Shown here one piece after another: positions 55,852-64,000 of a DNA stretch of 64,000 nt (position 1 is the stretch's first letter; each line of letters opens with the position of its first letter). Below the pieces are notes generated by a model, which searched no databases, was not told the origin of the DNA, and saw nothing but the letters and a program-made list of their open reading frames with translations. The translations under genes and the position numbers were made by a program. Location of the stretch: assembly GCA_021770345.1 (NCBI GenBank), contig JAETRD010000011.1, positions 62,001 to 126,000 on the forward strand, given 5' to 3'. The stretch is from Lachnospiraceae bacterium (GTDB lineage: Bacteria > Bacillota > Clostridia > Lachnospirales > Lachnospiraceae).

Positions 55852-56385
55852 ATGAGACAAACCGAAAAAAATGTATCACCGATGAGCAACGAAGGACGAA
55901 ACACTTATGTGATGGAGCATCTGACGGACGCGCTTCTTACACTGCTGCGCGACTATCCACTAAGCGATATTTCCGTCAGCAGCCTGTGCGATACGGCAGG
56001 CGTCGGCAGAGCGTCCTTTTATCGGAATTTTGAGACAAAAGAAGATATTTTACGCCTGCATCTCAATCATTTGTTTTCCGAGTGGACGGATGTATGCGGG
56101 CAAAGTGAAACGATGCCGCTAAGCACACTCATCCAATCCATATTTTCCCACTTTGAAAAACACCGGGATTTTTATGAACTCCTGAACCGGCGAAACCTTA
56201 TTTTCCTGTTAAAAGATGTAATCATCGGACTCTGCGGCCCAAAGCCGGAGCATTCCAACGCCGAAGCTTACGCCAAAGCGTTTGTGGCCTATACGCTGTA
56301 TGGCTGGATTGAAGTGTGGTTTCAGAGAGGGATGAAAGAATCCGCAAAGGAAATGGCGAAACTGTTTCAAATGCAGGGGTTGTAA
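55852..56385 (+). CDS. TetR/AcrR family transcriptional regulator
   Basis: A 177-residue regulator. The N-terminal helix-turn-helix is typical of the TetR superfamily (LLTLLRDYPLSDISVSSLCDTAGVGRASFYRNFETKEDIL, in parts), and the C terminus is a variable helical ligand-binding domain ending YTLYGWIEVWFQRGMKES, as in the TetR_C_33/DhaS-like group. The start at 55852 follows GGGAGG. It is divergent from the small membrane protein-hydrolase operon and is the likely repressor of that operon. Confidence 0.92.
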   Translation: MRQTEKNVSPMSNEGRNTYVMEHLTDALLTLLRDYPLSDISVSSLCDTAGVGRASFYRNFETKEDILRLHLNHLFSEWTDVCGQSETMPLSTLIQSIFSHFEKHRDFYELLNRRNLIFLLKDVIIGLCGPKPEHSNAEAYAKAFVAYTLYGWIEVWFQRGMKESAKEMAKLFQMQGL

Positions 56386-56431
56386 CGAATGCCGCCACGC
56401 GTTGCAATTCGGCTAATCACAGCCAAAAACA

Positions 56432-56469
56432 GCGGCGGGGTACGCGAACAATGTCGCGTACCCCGCCGC
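56432..56469. terminator. Long hairpin terminator between tetR-type gene and GH3 gene
   Basis: A perfect 16-bp stem (56432-56447 with 56454-56469; left arm begins GCGGCGGGG) and a six-base loop. On the - strand it is followed by TGTTTTT, so it ends the GH3 transcript; it can also act on the + strand. Confidence 0.88.
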
Positions 56470-56491
56470 AAAGGCTCTGATGCCTGCTTTT

Positions 56492-59400
56492 CTATCGGAT
56501 TCCCTGTTTTTCCTTTTTCCAGCGGCGCACGATTGCGAGTACTCCGAGCACAATCACTACAGCTGCAAAAATGCCCTCCCCGATGAGGATATAGTAGTAA
56601 TTGGCAAAGGGCAGTTCCGACGTGGTAACGCCGTGCACAATCCCGTTCATCGCATTCGAGTTTGCCGTCGTGTAGAGGATATGTTTGAGCGACTGGCGTG
56701 CAAAATACTGCGAGGAAGGATTGCTGATATCGAGCGGCGCATTCACCGCATACCCGGTCAGCTTCAAATCGCCGCCTGCGCGGATGCACTGCTCCGTATC
56801 CATCACCCCGCCGCCGTCATAGTCTGTGATGACGGTTCCGTCAAATCCCCACTCCTTGCGCAAAACGTTGGTGATCAGGTTGTAATTTCCCCCGGCCCAG
56901 GTACATCCGACGCGGTTAAAGGAAGTCATCACCGCCATGACTGCGGGAATCTCCGCTTCGCCCTGCACATACGTTTCCGTTTCCTCATCGTAGTTCCAAA
57001 CCGCAACGCCAATAGTTTCACGCCGCTCAATACAGGTCTGGAACGGTTTCAGATAAATTTCGCGGATTGCCTGCTCGTTTGAAAACGTAGCGATATGGCT
57101 GCGGTAATCCTCCTGATCGTTCAGGGCGAAGTGCTTGATATAAGCATACACACCCTTCTCTGCGCAGGCGTTTGCAGCCTCAAGGGCAAATTCGCCGGAC
57201 AAGAAGCCGTCCTCGGAGTAATACTCAAAATTGCGGCCCGCAAACGGCGTCCGGTGAATATTCATCGCAGGCGCATACCAGCCGGAGATAAGACCGGTGT
57301 ACTCATGATTGCCCCAGTTGCCGTCTGCAGCCAGAGCGTCCTCCCCCACATAGTAGCCGTGAAGCCTGGAGTTTTCCCTGTCCCAGCTGGCAGCCAGATT
57401 GGCGGCGCAGGGGTAGGTGATCGAATACGGTTCATGCGTGACGCCGCCCTCGTTGAGTCCGGATGGGCCGTCGAAGTCGATGGCGCGCGGTTTCCCGCAG
57501 TTTACGGAGCCAAGCGTCTGATATCCTCCGTTACAGATGATATTCTCCAGCTCGCTCTCCTCCATCTGGTCAATGAGCGCGTCCCAGCCGCCTTCCTGTT
57601 CCACTTCATCGTAGTCCCTTCCGCGGAAATCAATCAGCTGCGCCGTTCCCTCTTTGCCGTATTCGCCTGCCAGAGCGGCGGCTTCCTCCTCCGTCATCGG
57701 ATTCAGAGATGCCGAAGCCCCTTTCGCTTTGATGTTCTCACGGATGGTATCGGACACCTCCACTTCCCAGGTATAACCGTTCTTCTCGCTGTAGCCGCTC
57801 TTTTTCGCATTCTCCTGTGTTCCGTGCGTCACAGGAAACGTGCCCGTCCAGTCATTCCGGGTGAGGTAGTTCTCACGCGGCGTTAATTCCTCATAGACTG
57901 CATGGTCAAACTGATTCGTGATGTCTGTCCCGTTTAAGGATTTGGCATAGGTGACATTGTCCACACCGCCGTTTTCGCTGTATTCATAGCTCCATTTGCC
58001 TACAAAAGACGCATCTGCGCCGCCAAACTGCGCTTCCACCGTCTGCCCGGCGTAAACCAGAAAATTGTCGGCTGCGGCATGGGCATTCTCGGCTGCGGTA
58101 AGCAGATAATCCCCGGCCTCTAAAATATAAGTTTTTGCCTGCACGTCATCATAAGAGATAAAATCCCTTCGGTCTGCGGTGACCGTGACCGTCTCCGACT
58201 GGCCGGGCGCAATTTCTCCCGTTTTTTCGAAGCCCACCAGGGTGACGGCAGATTTCTCGATATGATTGGCCTTATCATAATCGGTATAGGGCGCATTTAA
58301 ATACACCTGCACGACATCCCTGCCCGCCACGTCTCCCGTGTTCTTCACAGTGACCTGAATTTCGACGGTGCCGTCCTCGTCCATGGCTCCCATTTTAAAA
58401 TCCGACCATTCAAATGTCGTGTAGGAGTTTCCATAACCAAACGGATACTGCACGGTCGACGCGTAATCATATTCACCGGGATTTCCCTGTTCCATGACTT
58501 TATCCACATAGCGGGTCTCGTAATACCGGTAACCCACATAGATGCCCTCGTCATAGAAAACGCCTGCCTCTACGTTGCTTCCGCCATTTACCATCATCAT
58601 GTCGCCCATATTCTGCATGGCCGGGGAAGAAAACGCGTCATACGCAAACGTGTCCACGAGGTGCCCGGAAGGGTTCACCGCTCCGCCCAGCACGTCCGCA
58701 ACGGAACGGCAGGTGTCGCCGCCCGCCCCCGGAGCCCAGAGAACCGCGGTAATATTCGGATAGTCCGCCACCCATCCCAGCTCAAAGGCATTGTTGGTAT
58801 TGACCACAAGAATCACATTGTCAAAGTTGTCATTGAGGTATTGAATCACCCCAAGCTCCACCGAATCCGGCTCCAGATAGTGTTTTTCTTTGTCCTCCGC
58901 CACGTCGGTCCAGTTTCCCATATAACGTCCGAGGTCCCGCCCCTCGCCGCCTGTCCGGGAAATGAAAAAAACAGGGGTCGTGCCGGACGCCTCGCTTTTC
59001 GCATCCTCGGAGATATCCGCAAGCGGCGCCTCATGGATGGACCAGTCCTCGTCCCCGCCGTACATAATCGCACCGCCTCCGCGGGTATATTTGCCATGAT
59101 TGTCGCTGTAAAACTTCCAGAGCGCCTCATTGACGGAAAACCCCTGCTCCACGAGAGCGGTGCGCATATCGCTCGAAATCGTGCTCACGCCGGAGCCGGT
59201 ACCGCCGGCCAAAAGATCCACCGAGGATGCGGAAAACAGGCTCAGTTTTGAGCCTCCTTCGAGCGGAAGCCCTTTCCCGTCCTCATTCCGGTTATATAAG
59301 AGCACAAAGCCCTCCGCACCCGCCTTTCGGGTGTATGCCTGCTCCGCTTTCTGAAGTTTTGCCGAATCTGTAATATCCCTTTTGTAATAATCGGCGTCTA

Positions 59401-59587
59401 CGCCTTCAAGAATCGCGTCGTCGCTTTTTTTTGCTTCCGCCTCGCCGAAAATATCGCGAAGCACGAGGTCAAACCTGCCGGTTGTAATCACCGAGAGCAA
59501 AACTGAAAACACCAAAAGGACCGCCAGAAGCGGAGCAACGATGGCGGTAAACGCTTTCGCACTCAGCCTTTTCCTCCGTTTTCTCAT
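56492..59587 (-). CDS. Membrane-anchored, permuted glycoside hydrolase family 3 protein
   Basis: A 1031-residue glycosidase with a membrane helix at each end (about 12-34 and 998-1020). The domain order is reversed relative to most GH3 enzymes. The C-domain comes first (about 80-385) with the acid/base Glu near 215 in SRTGGEGRD. A fibronectin III-like domain follows (about 390-470). The TIM-barrel N-domain (about 670-945) is last, with the nucleophile Asp922 in VITDYDGGG and KHFALNDQE before it. It should remove terminal beta-linked sugars outside the cell. ATG at 59587 is used; the one at 59599 directly abuts the GGGAGG and leaves no spacing. Confidence 0.92.
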   Translation of the reverse strand: MRKRRKRLSAKAFTAIVAPLLAVLLVFSVLLSVITTGRFDLVLRDIFGEAEAKKSDDAILEGVDADYYKRDITDSAKLQKAEQAYTRKAGAEGFVLLYNRNEDGKGLPLEGGSKLSLFSASSVDLLAGGTGSGVSTISSDMRTALVEQGFSVNEALWKFYSDNHGKYTRGGGAIMYGGDEDWSIHEAPLADISEDAKSEASGTTPVFFISRTGGEGRDLGRYMGNWTDVAEDKEKHYLEPDSVELGVIQYLNDNFDNVILVVNTNNAFELGWVADYPNITAVLWAPGAGGDTCRSVADVLGGAVNPSGHLVDTFAYDAFSSPAMQNMGDMMMVNGGSNVEAGVFYDEGIYVGYRYYETRYVDKVMEQGNPGEYDYASTVQYPFGYGNSYTTFEWSDFKMGAMDEDGTVEIQVTVKNTGDVAGRDVVQVYLNAPYTDYDKANHIEKSAVTLVGFEKTGEIAPGQSETVTVTADRRDFISYDDVQAKTYILEAGDYLLTAAENAHAAADNFLVYAGQTVEAQFGGADASFVGKWSYEYSENGGVDNVTYAKSLNGTDITNQFDHAVYEELTPRENYLTRNDWTGTFPVTHGTQENAKKSGYSEKNGYTWEVEVSDTIRENIKAKGASASLNPMTEEEAAALAGEYGKEGTAQLIDFRGRDYDEVEQEGGWDALIDQMEESELENIICNGGYQTLGSVNCGKPRAIDFDGPSGLNEGGVTHEPYSITYPCAANLAASWDRENSRLHGYYVGEDALAADGNWGNHEYTGLISGWYAPAMNIHRTPFAGRNFEYYSEDGFLSGEFALEAANACAEKGVYAYIKHFALNDQEDYRSHIATFSNEQAIREIYLKPFQTCIERRETIGVAVWNYDEETETYVQGEAEIPAVMAVMTSFNRVGCTWAGGNYNLITNVLRKEWGFDGTVITDYDGGGVMDTEQCIRAGGDLKLTGYAVNAPLDISNPSSQYFARQSLKHILYTTANSNAMNGIVHGVTTSELPFANYYYILIGEGIFAAVVIVLGVLAIVRRWKKEKQGIR

Positions 59588-59675
59588 AACTCCATACATC
59601 CTCCCTGTACGTCTTTATTTCCTTTGCGCCTGTGAAAACGGCTGTCCCAGACAAGCCTGCAAAGAAATTTTTTAT

Positions 59676-59704
59676 ATTATAACGCAACGGTTTCCGGAAT
59701 GAAA
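59676..59704 (-). promoter_or_regulatory. Putative promoter of the GH3 gene
   Basis: On the - strand a perfect TATAAT (59681-59676) with a weak -35 TTTCAT (59704-59699), 17 bases apart. An imperfect dyad GTTTC/GAAAC (59690-59705) overlaps the spacer and -35 and could be an operator. Confidence 0.5.
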
Positions 59705-59813
59705 CGGACTTTTTTTCGGTTCAAATTTTGACGCCTCCTGCTTTCGTATGAAAAAGCGATGCTTTTTGTCGGGACGATTTGCGCTGCCCCAATTTCCTGT
59801 AAAGTCAAAATCA

Positions 59814-59843
59814 GGGAGCCCGCAGCAAACACTGCGGACTCCC
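59814..59843 (-). terminator. Terminator of the reductase gene
   Basis: A 12-bp stem with one mismatch (GGGAGCCCGCAG at 59814-59825, CTGCGGACTCCC at 59832-59843). On the - strand it is followed by GATTTTGAC. It lies 55 bases after the reductase stop. The rest of the gap to the GH3 start holds the GH3 promoter and a small AAAAAGC/GCTTTTT hairpin near 59752-59769. Confidence 0.7.
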
Positions 59844-59898
59844 CGTATCTCTCTTTCATTCAGTTTGTCTGAAATCGTCATATGACACATATGACGCA

Positions 59899-61935
59899 TC
59901 AGATATCCAGGCACGTCGTATACGCAGACCAGATGCAGCCCATCAGATTCGACGGCCGCTGTGCATCCCCTAACAGATGTACGTGATCTGCTTTGATTGC
60001 ATCGTACAGTTCCGTATCGGAAACATAGCCGACCGATACAACCACGGTGTCTGCCTCCACCGGTTTTACGGTCTTATGGATTCCCTGCAGGCTCTGATTG
60101 AGCGCTCTGTCTCTGATATTGGGCTCATTGTATGTAACGGTCTCGATATACGCCTTTCCGTCTTCATACTTCACAACGCTGGAATTTTTAAGAATGTCAA
60201 CTTTATAGTATTCCATCAAATCCCTCAGGCAGTTATAATTAGCGGCGGATAAGCCCTCCACATTCAGAATCGTCGGGCAGGTTTCCACCAGCGTCACCTT
60301 TTTGTTTTTCCTTGCCAGATCGTACGCCAGTTCGCATCCGGTCAGGCCGGCGCCGACAATGACGACATTCTGATCCTGAATATTCTGATTCTGCAGCACA
60401 TCCACGGCATAGCGGACAGCCGGCTGATCAAATCCGGGTATCGGCAGCTTTCTTTCTTTTGCTCCCGTAGCGACAAATATCTCGTCGTAACCGTCTTTGT
60501 CTTCCGGTTTAAATTCCGTATTTAACAGGACATTAACGCCCGTATCCTTCATCTGTTTTCGATACCACTCAATCAGACGGCGGTCATCATCCTTGAAATC
60601 AAAGGCTGCCGCTGCGATAAAGATCCCTCCCAGGATATCGTTTTTCTCGTACAGATCAACTTTGTGGCCGCGCAGCGCACAGACTCTGGCAGCCTCCATT
60701 CCCGCGATTCCGCCGCCGACAACGGCGATCTTCTTTTTCGTTTCCGCCTCGGTGATATTGTAATGATTTTCCATACCGCATCGCGGGTTCAGCGCGCAGG
60801 AGATGTCTTTCAATGCCATTTTCTCATAATCAAACTGCACGATTCTGGCAAGACATCCGAAATGACAGGCGATACACGGACGGATGTCGTCAAGCTTATC
60901 CTCTTTGAACTTATTCGGCAGGTCAGGGTCAGCCAGCAGCGGACGCCCCATGCCCATCATATCAATCTTACCTTCTGCGATAGACTGATCGGCCAGAGCA
61001 GGATCATCAAAGCGGCCCGCACAGATGACGGGAATGTCCACTTCCTTCTTGATAAGGGCGACATCCGCAAGATTAAGCGCCTTCGGCATATATACCGGCG
61101 GGTGCGGCCAGTACCATGCATCATAGGTTCCGTTGTCGCAGTCTAACATATCATAGCCTGCATCCTGCAGCATTCTGGCAACTTTTTTACTCTCCTCATA
61201 ATCCCTTCCGAACTCTTCAAATTCTTCTCCCGGAACGGCGCCCCGGTTAAAAGCCTTTGTATAACTCTTTACCGAGTAGCGAATCGAGACAGGAAACTCT
61301 TTTCCGCACTTCGCCTTGATTGCCTGCACGACCTCGGTCGCGAACCGCAGGCGGTTCTCCAGCGAGCCCCCGTACTCGTCCGTGCGCTTGTTAAACGAGG
61401 AAATCGCAAACTGATCCAACAGGTATCCCTCATGAACCGCATGGACCTCGACACCGTCAATTCCCGCGTCTTTGGCGGCTTTGGCTCCAATGGCAAACCA
61501 CTCGACAAACTGATGGATCTCGTCCACGGTCATCTCCCGCTGCACCTCTCTGGGGTCCCACACGTTCGGGAGGGCAGAAGGCGCGATGCCGCCGGGTGTT
61601 CCGGCTCTTCCCGACATGGCCGAAATCATAACAAATACTTTCGAGCCGTACCTGTGAATGCCGTCCGCCAGATATTTCGTATTCTCGGTATAGGTAGCGG
61701 GATTATTTACAATGGAGGGCAGAAACTCTCCGGGCGGAATCGGGGCTATCCCGGTAAGAATCAATCCGGTGCCGCCTTTTGCCCTCTCGATGTAATAGTC
61801 CGCCCCATCCTTTGTGTAAGATGCGTCCCGGTTCATCATACGGGGAGAAAGCACTCCCATCGGCATCAGCGCAATTCTGTTCGGAATCTCCACACTGCCG
61901 ATCTTTACGGGTGAAAATAGATGATTGTAAACCAT
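59899..61935 (-). CDS. Fe-S flavoenzyme of the old yellow enzyme / 2-enoate reductase family
   Basis: A 678-residue NAD(P)H-dependent oxidoreductase. Residues 1-345 are an FMN-binding TIM barrel of the OYE type (LFSPVKIGSVEIPNRI, GVEVHAVHEGYLLDQF, KRTDEYGGSLENR, MGMGRPLLADP). A 4Fe-4S site follows (CIACHFGC, then a Cys 12 residues after the third at ISCALNPRCG). The C-terminal half is an FAD/NAD-binding module (VVGGGIAGMEAARVC and VIVGAGLTGCELAYDL). Relatives include 2-enoate reductase, 2,4-dienoyl-CoA reductase and BaiCD/BaiH of bile-acid metabolism; substrate is not predictable here. AAGGAGG precedes the start. It has its own promoter and terminator. Confidence 0.93.
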   Translation of the reverse strand: MVYNHLFSPVKIGSVEIPNRIALMPMGVLSPRMMNRDASYTKDGADYYIERAKGGTGLILTGIAPIPPGEFLPSIVNNPATYTENTKYLADGIHRYGSKVFVMISAMSGRAGTPGGIAPSALPNVWDPREVQREMTVDEIHQFVEWFAIGAKAAKDAGIDGVEVHAVHEGYLLDQFAISSFNKRTDEYGGSLENRLRFATEVVQAIKAKCGKEFPVSIRYSVKSYTKAFNRGAVPGEEFEEFGRDYEESKKVARMLQDAGYDMLDCDNGTYDAWYWPHPPVYMPKALNLADVALIKKEVDIPVICAGRFDDPALADQSIAEGKIDMMGMGRPLLADPDLPNKFKEDKLDDIRPCIACHFGCLARIVQFDYEKMALKDISCALNPRCGMENHYNITEAETKKKIAVVGGGIAGMEAARVCALRGHKVDLYEKNDILGGIFIAAAAFDFKDDDRRLIEWYRKQMKDTGVNVLLNTEFKPEDKDGYDEIFVATGAKERKLPIPGFDQPAVRYAVDVLQNQNIQDQNVVIVGAGLTGCELAYDLARKNKKVTLVETCPTILNVEGLSAANYNCLRDLMEYYKVDILKNSSVVKYEDGKAYIETVTYNEPNIRDRALNQSLQGIHKTVKPVEADTVVVSVGYVSDTELYDAIKADHVHLLGDAQRPSNLMGCIWSAYTTCLDI

Positions 61936-62095
61936 AAAATACCTCCTTTGTTTGATACAATCATGGAATCACCAAGCCTGATTTATACGGCTTTTGTGAC
62001 CCTGTTCCTGAAATTCCCCCACTTTTTCGAAAAGTATTGACAAATGCCCAAAAAATGCAGTTTCCCGCACCCCCAAAGCCCTGTTCAATACGCTT

Positions 62096-62125
62096 ATTAT
62101 AACGCCGGAGACATCCCTGTGTCAA
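62096..62125 (-). promoter_or_regulatory. Promoter of the reductase gene
   Basis: On the - strand a consensus TTGACA (62125-62120), an 18-base spacer and a perfect TATAAT (62101-62096). The leader of about 150 bases shows no known riboswitch pattern. Confidence 0.88.
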
Positions 62126-62179
62126 CGGCGGCCAAACGGCGGAAATTCGAGAAAGACTTCGAAAACAGGCCCGGCCGTT

Positions 62180-63307
62180 TTACCTGACCGTAACGCGAAA
62201 AAAAGCACAGGCGATACCGCCCCGGTGTATGCTGTTTGTCAGCTCCAGGTCCCCGCCGTGCTTTTTGCAGAGCATTCTGCAGATTGAAAGCCCCATTCCC
62301 ATATGTCCCTTTTCCGTTATAAAATACGGCCGTGCACCCATTTGAAGCGCTTCCGCCGAAAAACCCGGCCCGTCATCCTGCACATAGCAGAACAGCCGCC
62401 CGTCCGCCACCTCGAGCGTCACCCGTATCGTCTCCTGCGCATAGCGCATCGCGTTGAGTATCAGGTTGTCCGCCACCTCCTGAACGGCTCCGCCGTCACA
62501 GAAAAATTCCCGCTGCCGTATCTCGCCCGCCGTGACCGCTATCTTCACTTTCTGCCCCTGTTCGAGCCCCTTCGCATTCTTTCCAAGGATTTCCAAAAGC
62601 GCTTCCGCCGTGACCTTTTTATAGACGATCTCCCACTCTTCCATGCGGTTCATATGCTTCATCGACTGCGAAAACCGCTCGATACGCTCCACCTGACCCA
62701 AAAGGGTTTTCACCGTTTCCGTCACTTTTTCTTCCGGCATATTTCCCGTCGGATAAAACTTCTCCATCATCGAAAGATACCCTTTCATAACGGTTAAAGG
62801 CGTCCGGATATCGTGGGCAAACACCGCGTGGAGCACCCGCTGCTCCTCCATCAGCTCCCACGTTTTTCTCCGGTTTTCGATCAGCGCAAGCCGCATGTCG
62901 TTCAGGCTTTTGCAAACCTGCGCCATCTCGTCCTCCCCGTCCAGTCCGCAGTCAAAGCTCAGATCTTCCCGGTTCAGGAAACGGATTTCCTTTTCGATTA
63001 ATGTGAGCGCGGGTTCCATCCGGTTTTTGTAGAACAGATGACATACCACAAAAATAATCCCGCAGACAAGCAGCACAATGGCCGCGGCCTCCGCAAAAGA
63101 CAGATACAGCAAAAACCGGTTTGCCCTTACCGATTCCTCCAGTTTCTCAATCATCTCTTTCCAGTTTTCAAGATACTTTACCGCAAACAGACCGCTGCAA
63201 AAAGCCGCTAAAAGCCCTGCTCCCACATAAAGCATGAGCGCCTTTTTTATCGTTGATTTTCGCAGCATATCCCCAAACCGGTTCCACTTTTCTTCTATAA
63301 AATCCAT
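62180..63307 (-). CDS. Sensor histidine kinase
   Basis: A 375-residue kinase with two transmembrane helices close together (about 23-46 and 68-92), so the extracellular loop is only about 20 residues. A HAMP-like region is at about 90-145. The phosphoacceptor box is FAHDIRTPLTVMKGY with His165. N box EVADNLILNAMRYAQ, G1 DDGPGFSAEALQ and G2 GHMGMGLSICRMLC are intact. The small sensor loop fits intramembrane-sensing kinases that monitor the envelope or a transporter. It overlaps the response regulator gene by 13 bases. Confidence 0.94.
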   Translation of the reverse strand: MDFIEEKWNRFGDMLRKSTIKKALMLYVGAGLLAAFCSGLFAVKYLENWKEMIEKLEESVRANRFLLYLSFAEAAAIVLLVCGIIFVVCHLFYKNRMEPALTLIEKEIRFLNREDLSFDCGLDGEDEMAQVCKSLNDMRLALIENRRKTWELMEEQRVLHAVFAHDIRTPLTVMKGYLSMMEKFYPTGNMPEEKVTETVKTLLGQVERIERFSQSMKHMNRMEEWEIVYKKVTAEALLEILGKNAKGLEQGQKVKIAVTAGEIRQREFFCDGGAVQEVADNLILNAMRYAQETIRVTLEVADGRLFCYVQDDGPGFSAEALQMGARPYFITEKGHMGMGLSICRMLCKKHGGDLELTNSIHRGGIACAFFRVTVR

Positions 63308-63969
63308 CGATATCCCACTCCCCAGACTGTCTCTATCACTTCCTGCCCGGTATGCGCTCCGATTTTTTTGCGGATTCTGCGGATGTGCTCCGTAATGCTC
63401 TCACTGTTTCCCTCCTTGTCATAGCCCCAGAGTTTCTCGTAAATCGTTTCTTTGTCAAAGATGCGCCCGCGGTTTTTGCTCAGCAGTTCCAGAATGTCAA
63501 ATTCCGTTTTCGTCAGACTGACCTCGTTTCCCTGCACGCGCACTTTCCGGTCCGCGTAATCCACCAGGACCGGTCCGGTACTCATGACGTTCTTTCTGTC
63601 CATTCTCCGCGCTTCCCTGCGAAGATGGGCCATGACTCTTGCCTGCAGCTCCTCCATCGAAAACGGCTTTAAAATATAGTCGTCTGCGCCCGCCAGGAAA
63701 CCTTCCACCCGGTCCTGCTCTTCAATCTTTGCGGTCAGAAAGAGAATGGGGACATTGACGCTGTCCCGAATCCGTCTGCACAGGTCAAGTCCGTCCATCC
63801 CCGGCATATTCACGTCGAGCAGAATCAGATCCGGCTGCGTGTACAGCAAATCCAGCGCCCCTTTTCCCGAATTTGCCGTATATACCGCATATCCGAGCAT
63901 CTCAAAATAGTCTTTTAGCATCCGGCAGATTTCTTCTTCGTCGTCTGCGGCCAACAACTTATACTGCAT
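63295..63969 (-). CDS. OmpR-family response regulator
   Basis: A 224-residue regulator with an N-terminal receiver (acidic pair LLAADDEEE, phosphoacceptor Asp52 in LILLDVNMPGMDG, Lys in YILKPFSMEEL) and a C-terminal winged helix (VSLTKTEFDILELLSKNRGRIFDKE, in parts, to TVWGVGYRWIL). GGAGG precedes the start. It overlaps the kinase gene, so the two are cotranscribed. No target can be named; the MacAB-type operon at 33 kb carries a response-regulator-like operator but is far away. Confidence 0.96.
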   Translation of the reverse strand: MQYKLLAADDEEEICRMLKDYFEMLGYAVYTANSGKGALDLLYTQPDLILLDVNMPGMDGLDLCRRIRDSVNVPILFLTAKIEEQDRVEGFLAGADDYILKPFSMEELQARVMAHLRREARRMDRKNVMSTGPVLVDYADRKVRVQGNEVSLTKTEFDILELLSKNRGRIFDKETIYEKLWGYDKEGNSESITEHIRRIRKKIGAHTGQEVIETVWGVGYRWIL

Positions 63970-64000
63970 CGTGCTCCTCCGTCCGCCCCCTCTGCTTTTC

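Noticed and set aside
59899-61935. Bile-acid 7-dehydroxylation gene (baiCD/baiH)
   Set aside because: The family fits but no other bai gene is near; the wider enoate reductase family is equally likely.

Overview
The window is chromosomal DNA of a Gram-positive, anaerobic member of the Clostridia, most likely a Lachnospiraceae-type gut bacterium. The evidence is the gene content and order: hrcA-grpE-dnaK-dnaJ under a CIRCE element, a yrr-like cluster (mtaB, ireB, ruvX, DUF1292, RNase J, mltG-like, trmR, U32 peptidase), [FeFe]-hydrogenase maturases with a TM1266-type regulator, lipoproteins with Gram-positive lipoboxes, a PdaA-type deacetylase, and strong SD-led starts. No rRNA, tRNA, CRISPR array, phage or insertion sequence was recognised, and almost all of the DNA is coding.

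Layout. 1-1.6 kb: end of a response regulator and its sensor kinase (+). 1.6-8.4 kb (-): trpS, a DUF6033-like protein, an AI-2E family membrane protein, a class D beta-lactamase lipoprotein, a beta-propeller lactonase and a U32 tRNA hydroxylase. 8.4-13.5 kb (-): a broken trmR methyltransferase, short mltG, RNase J, DUF1292, ruvX, ireB and mtaB. 13.6 kb: an HPr-like protein without the catalytic His. 14-18.8 kb (-): thiI, cysteine desulfurase, rsmE, prmA, DUF2442, DUF4160. 19-23.6 kb: nucleosidase, DUF1848, a chemoreceptor with an extracellular CZB domain, and luxS. 23.7-29.5 kb (-): J-domain protein and the heat-shock operon. 29.6-33.1 kb (-): a MacAB-type efflux system behind a likely response-regulator operator. 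33-38.4 kb: nudC, then a hybrid kinase with its own solute-binding lipoprotein (+). 38.4-42.5 kb (-): hydF, hydG, hydE and the regulator. 42.5-44.9 kb (-): a structured intergenic region and an Lsa/CplR-like ABC-F resistance gene with a promoter, a seven-codon leader ORF and a terminator. 45-48 kb: a membrane protein, an amidase lipoprotein and an amidase-PdaA fusion. 48-54 kb (-): hemW, lepA and a three-gene ABC transporter. 54-56.4 kb: a three-gene hydrolase operon divergent from a TetR regulator. 56.5-62 kb (-): a permuted GH3 beta-glucosidase and an Fe-S old-yellow-enzyme reductase. 62-64 kb (-): a second two-component pair.

Themes. tRNA modification is rich: MtaB, ThiI with its sulfur donor, and the U32/TrmR wobble pathway, whose methyltransferase is broken here. 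A nucleosidase and LuxS may serve S-adenosylhomocysteine recycling. Envelope and antibiotic functions are frequent: class D beta-lactamase, ABC-F protection, MacAB efflux, amidases. The most notable items are the single-polypeptide amidase-PdaA fusion, which would join the two steps of muramic-delta-lactam formation in spore cortex, the leader-peptide attenuator of the ABC-F gene, the internal deletion in trmR, and a structured, repeat-bearing region upstream of the hydrogenase maturation operon.
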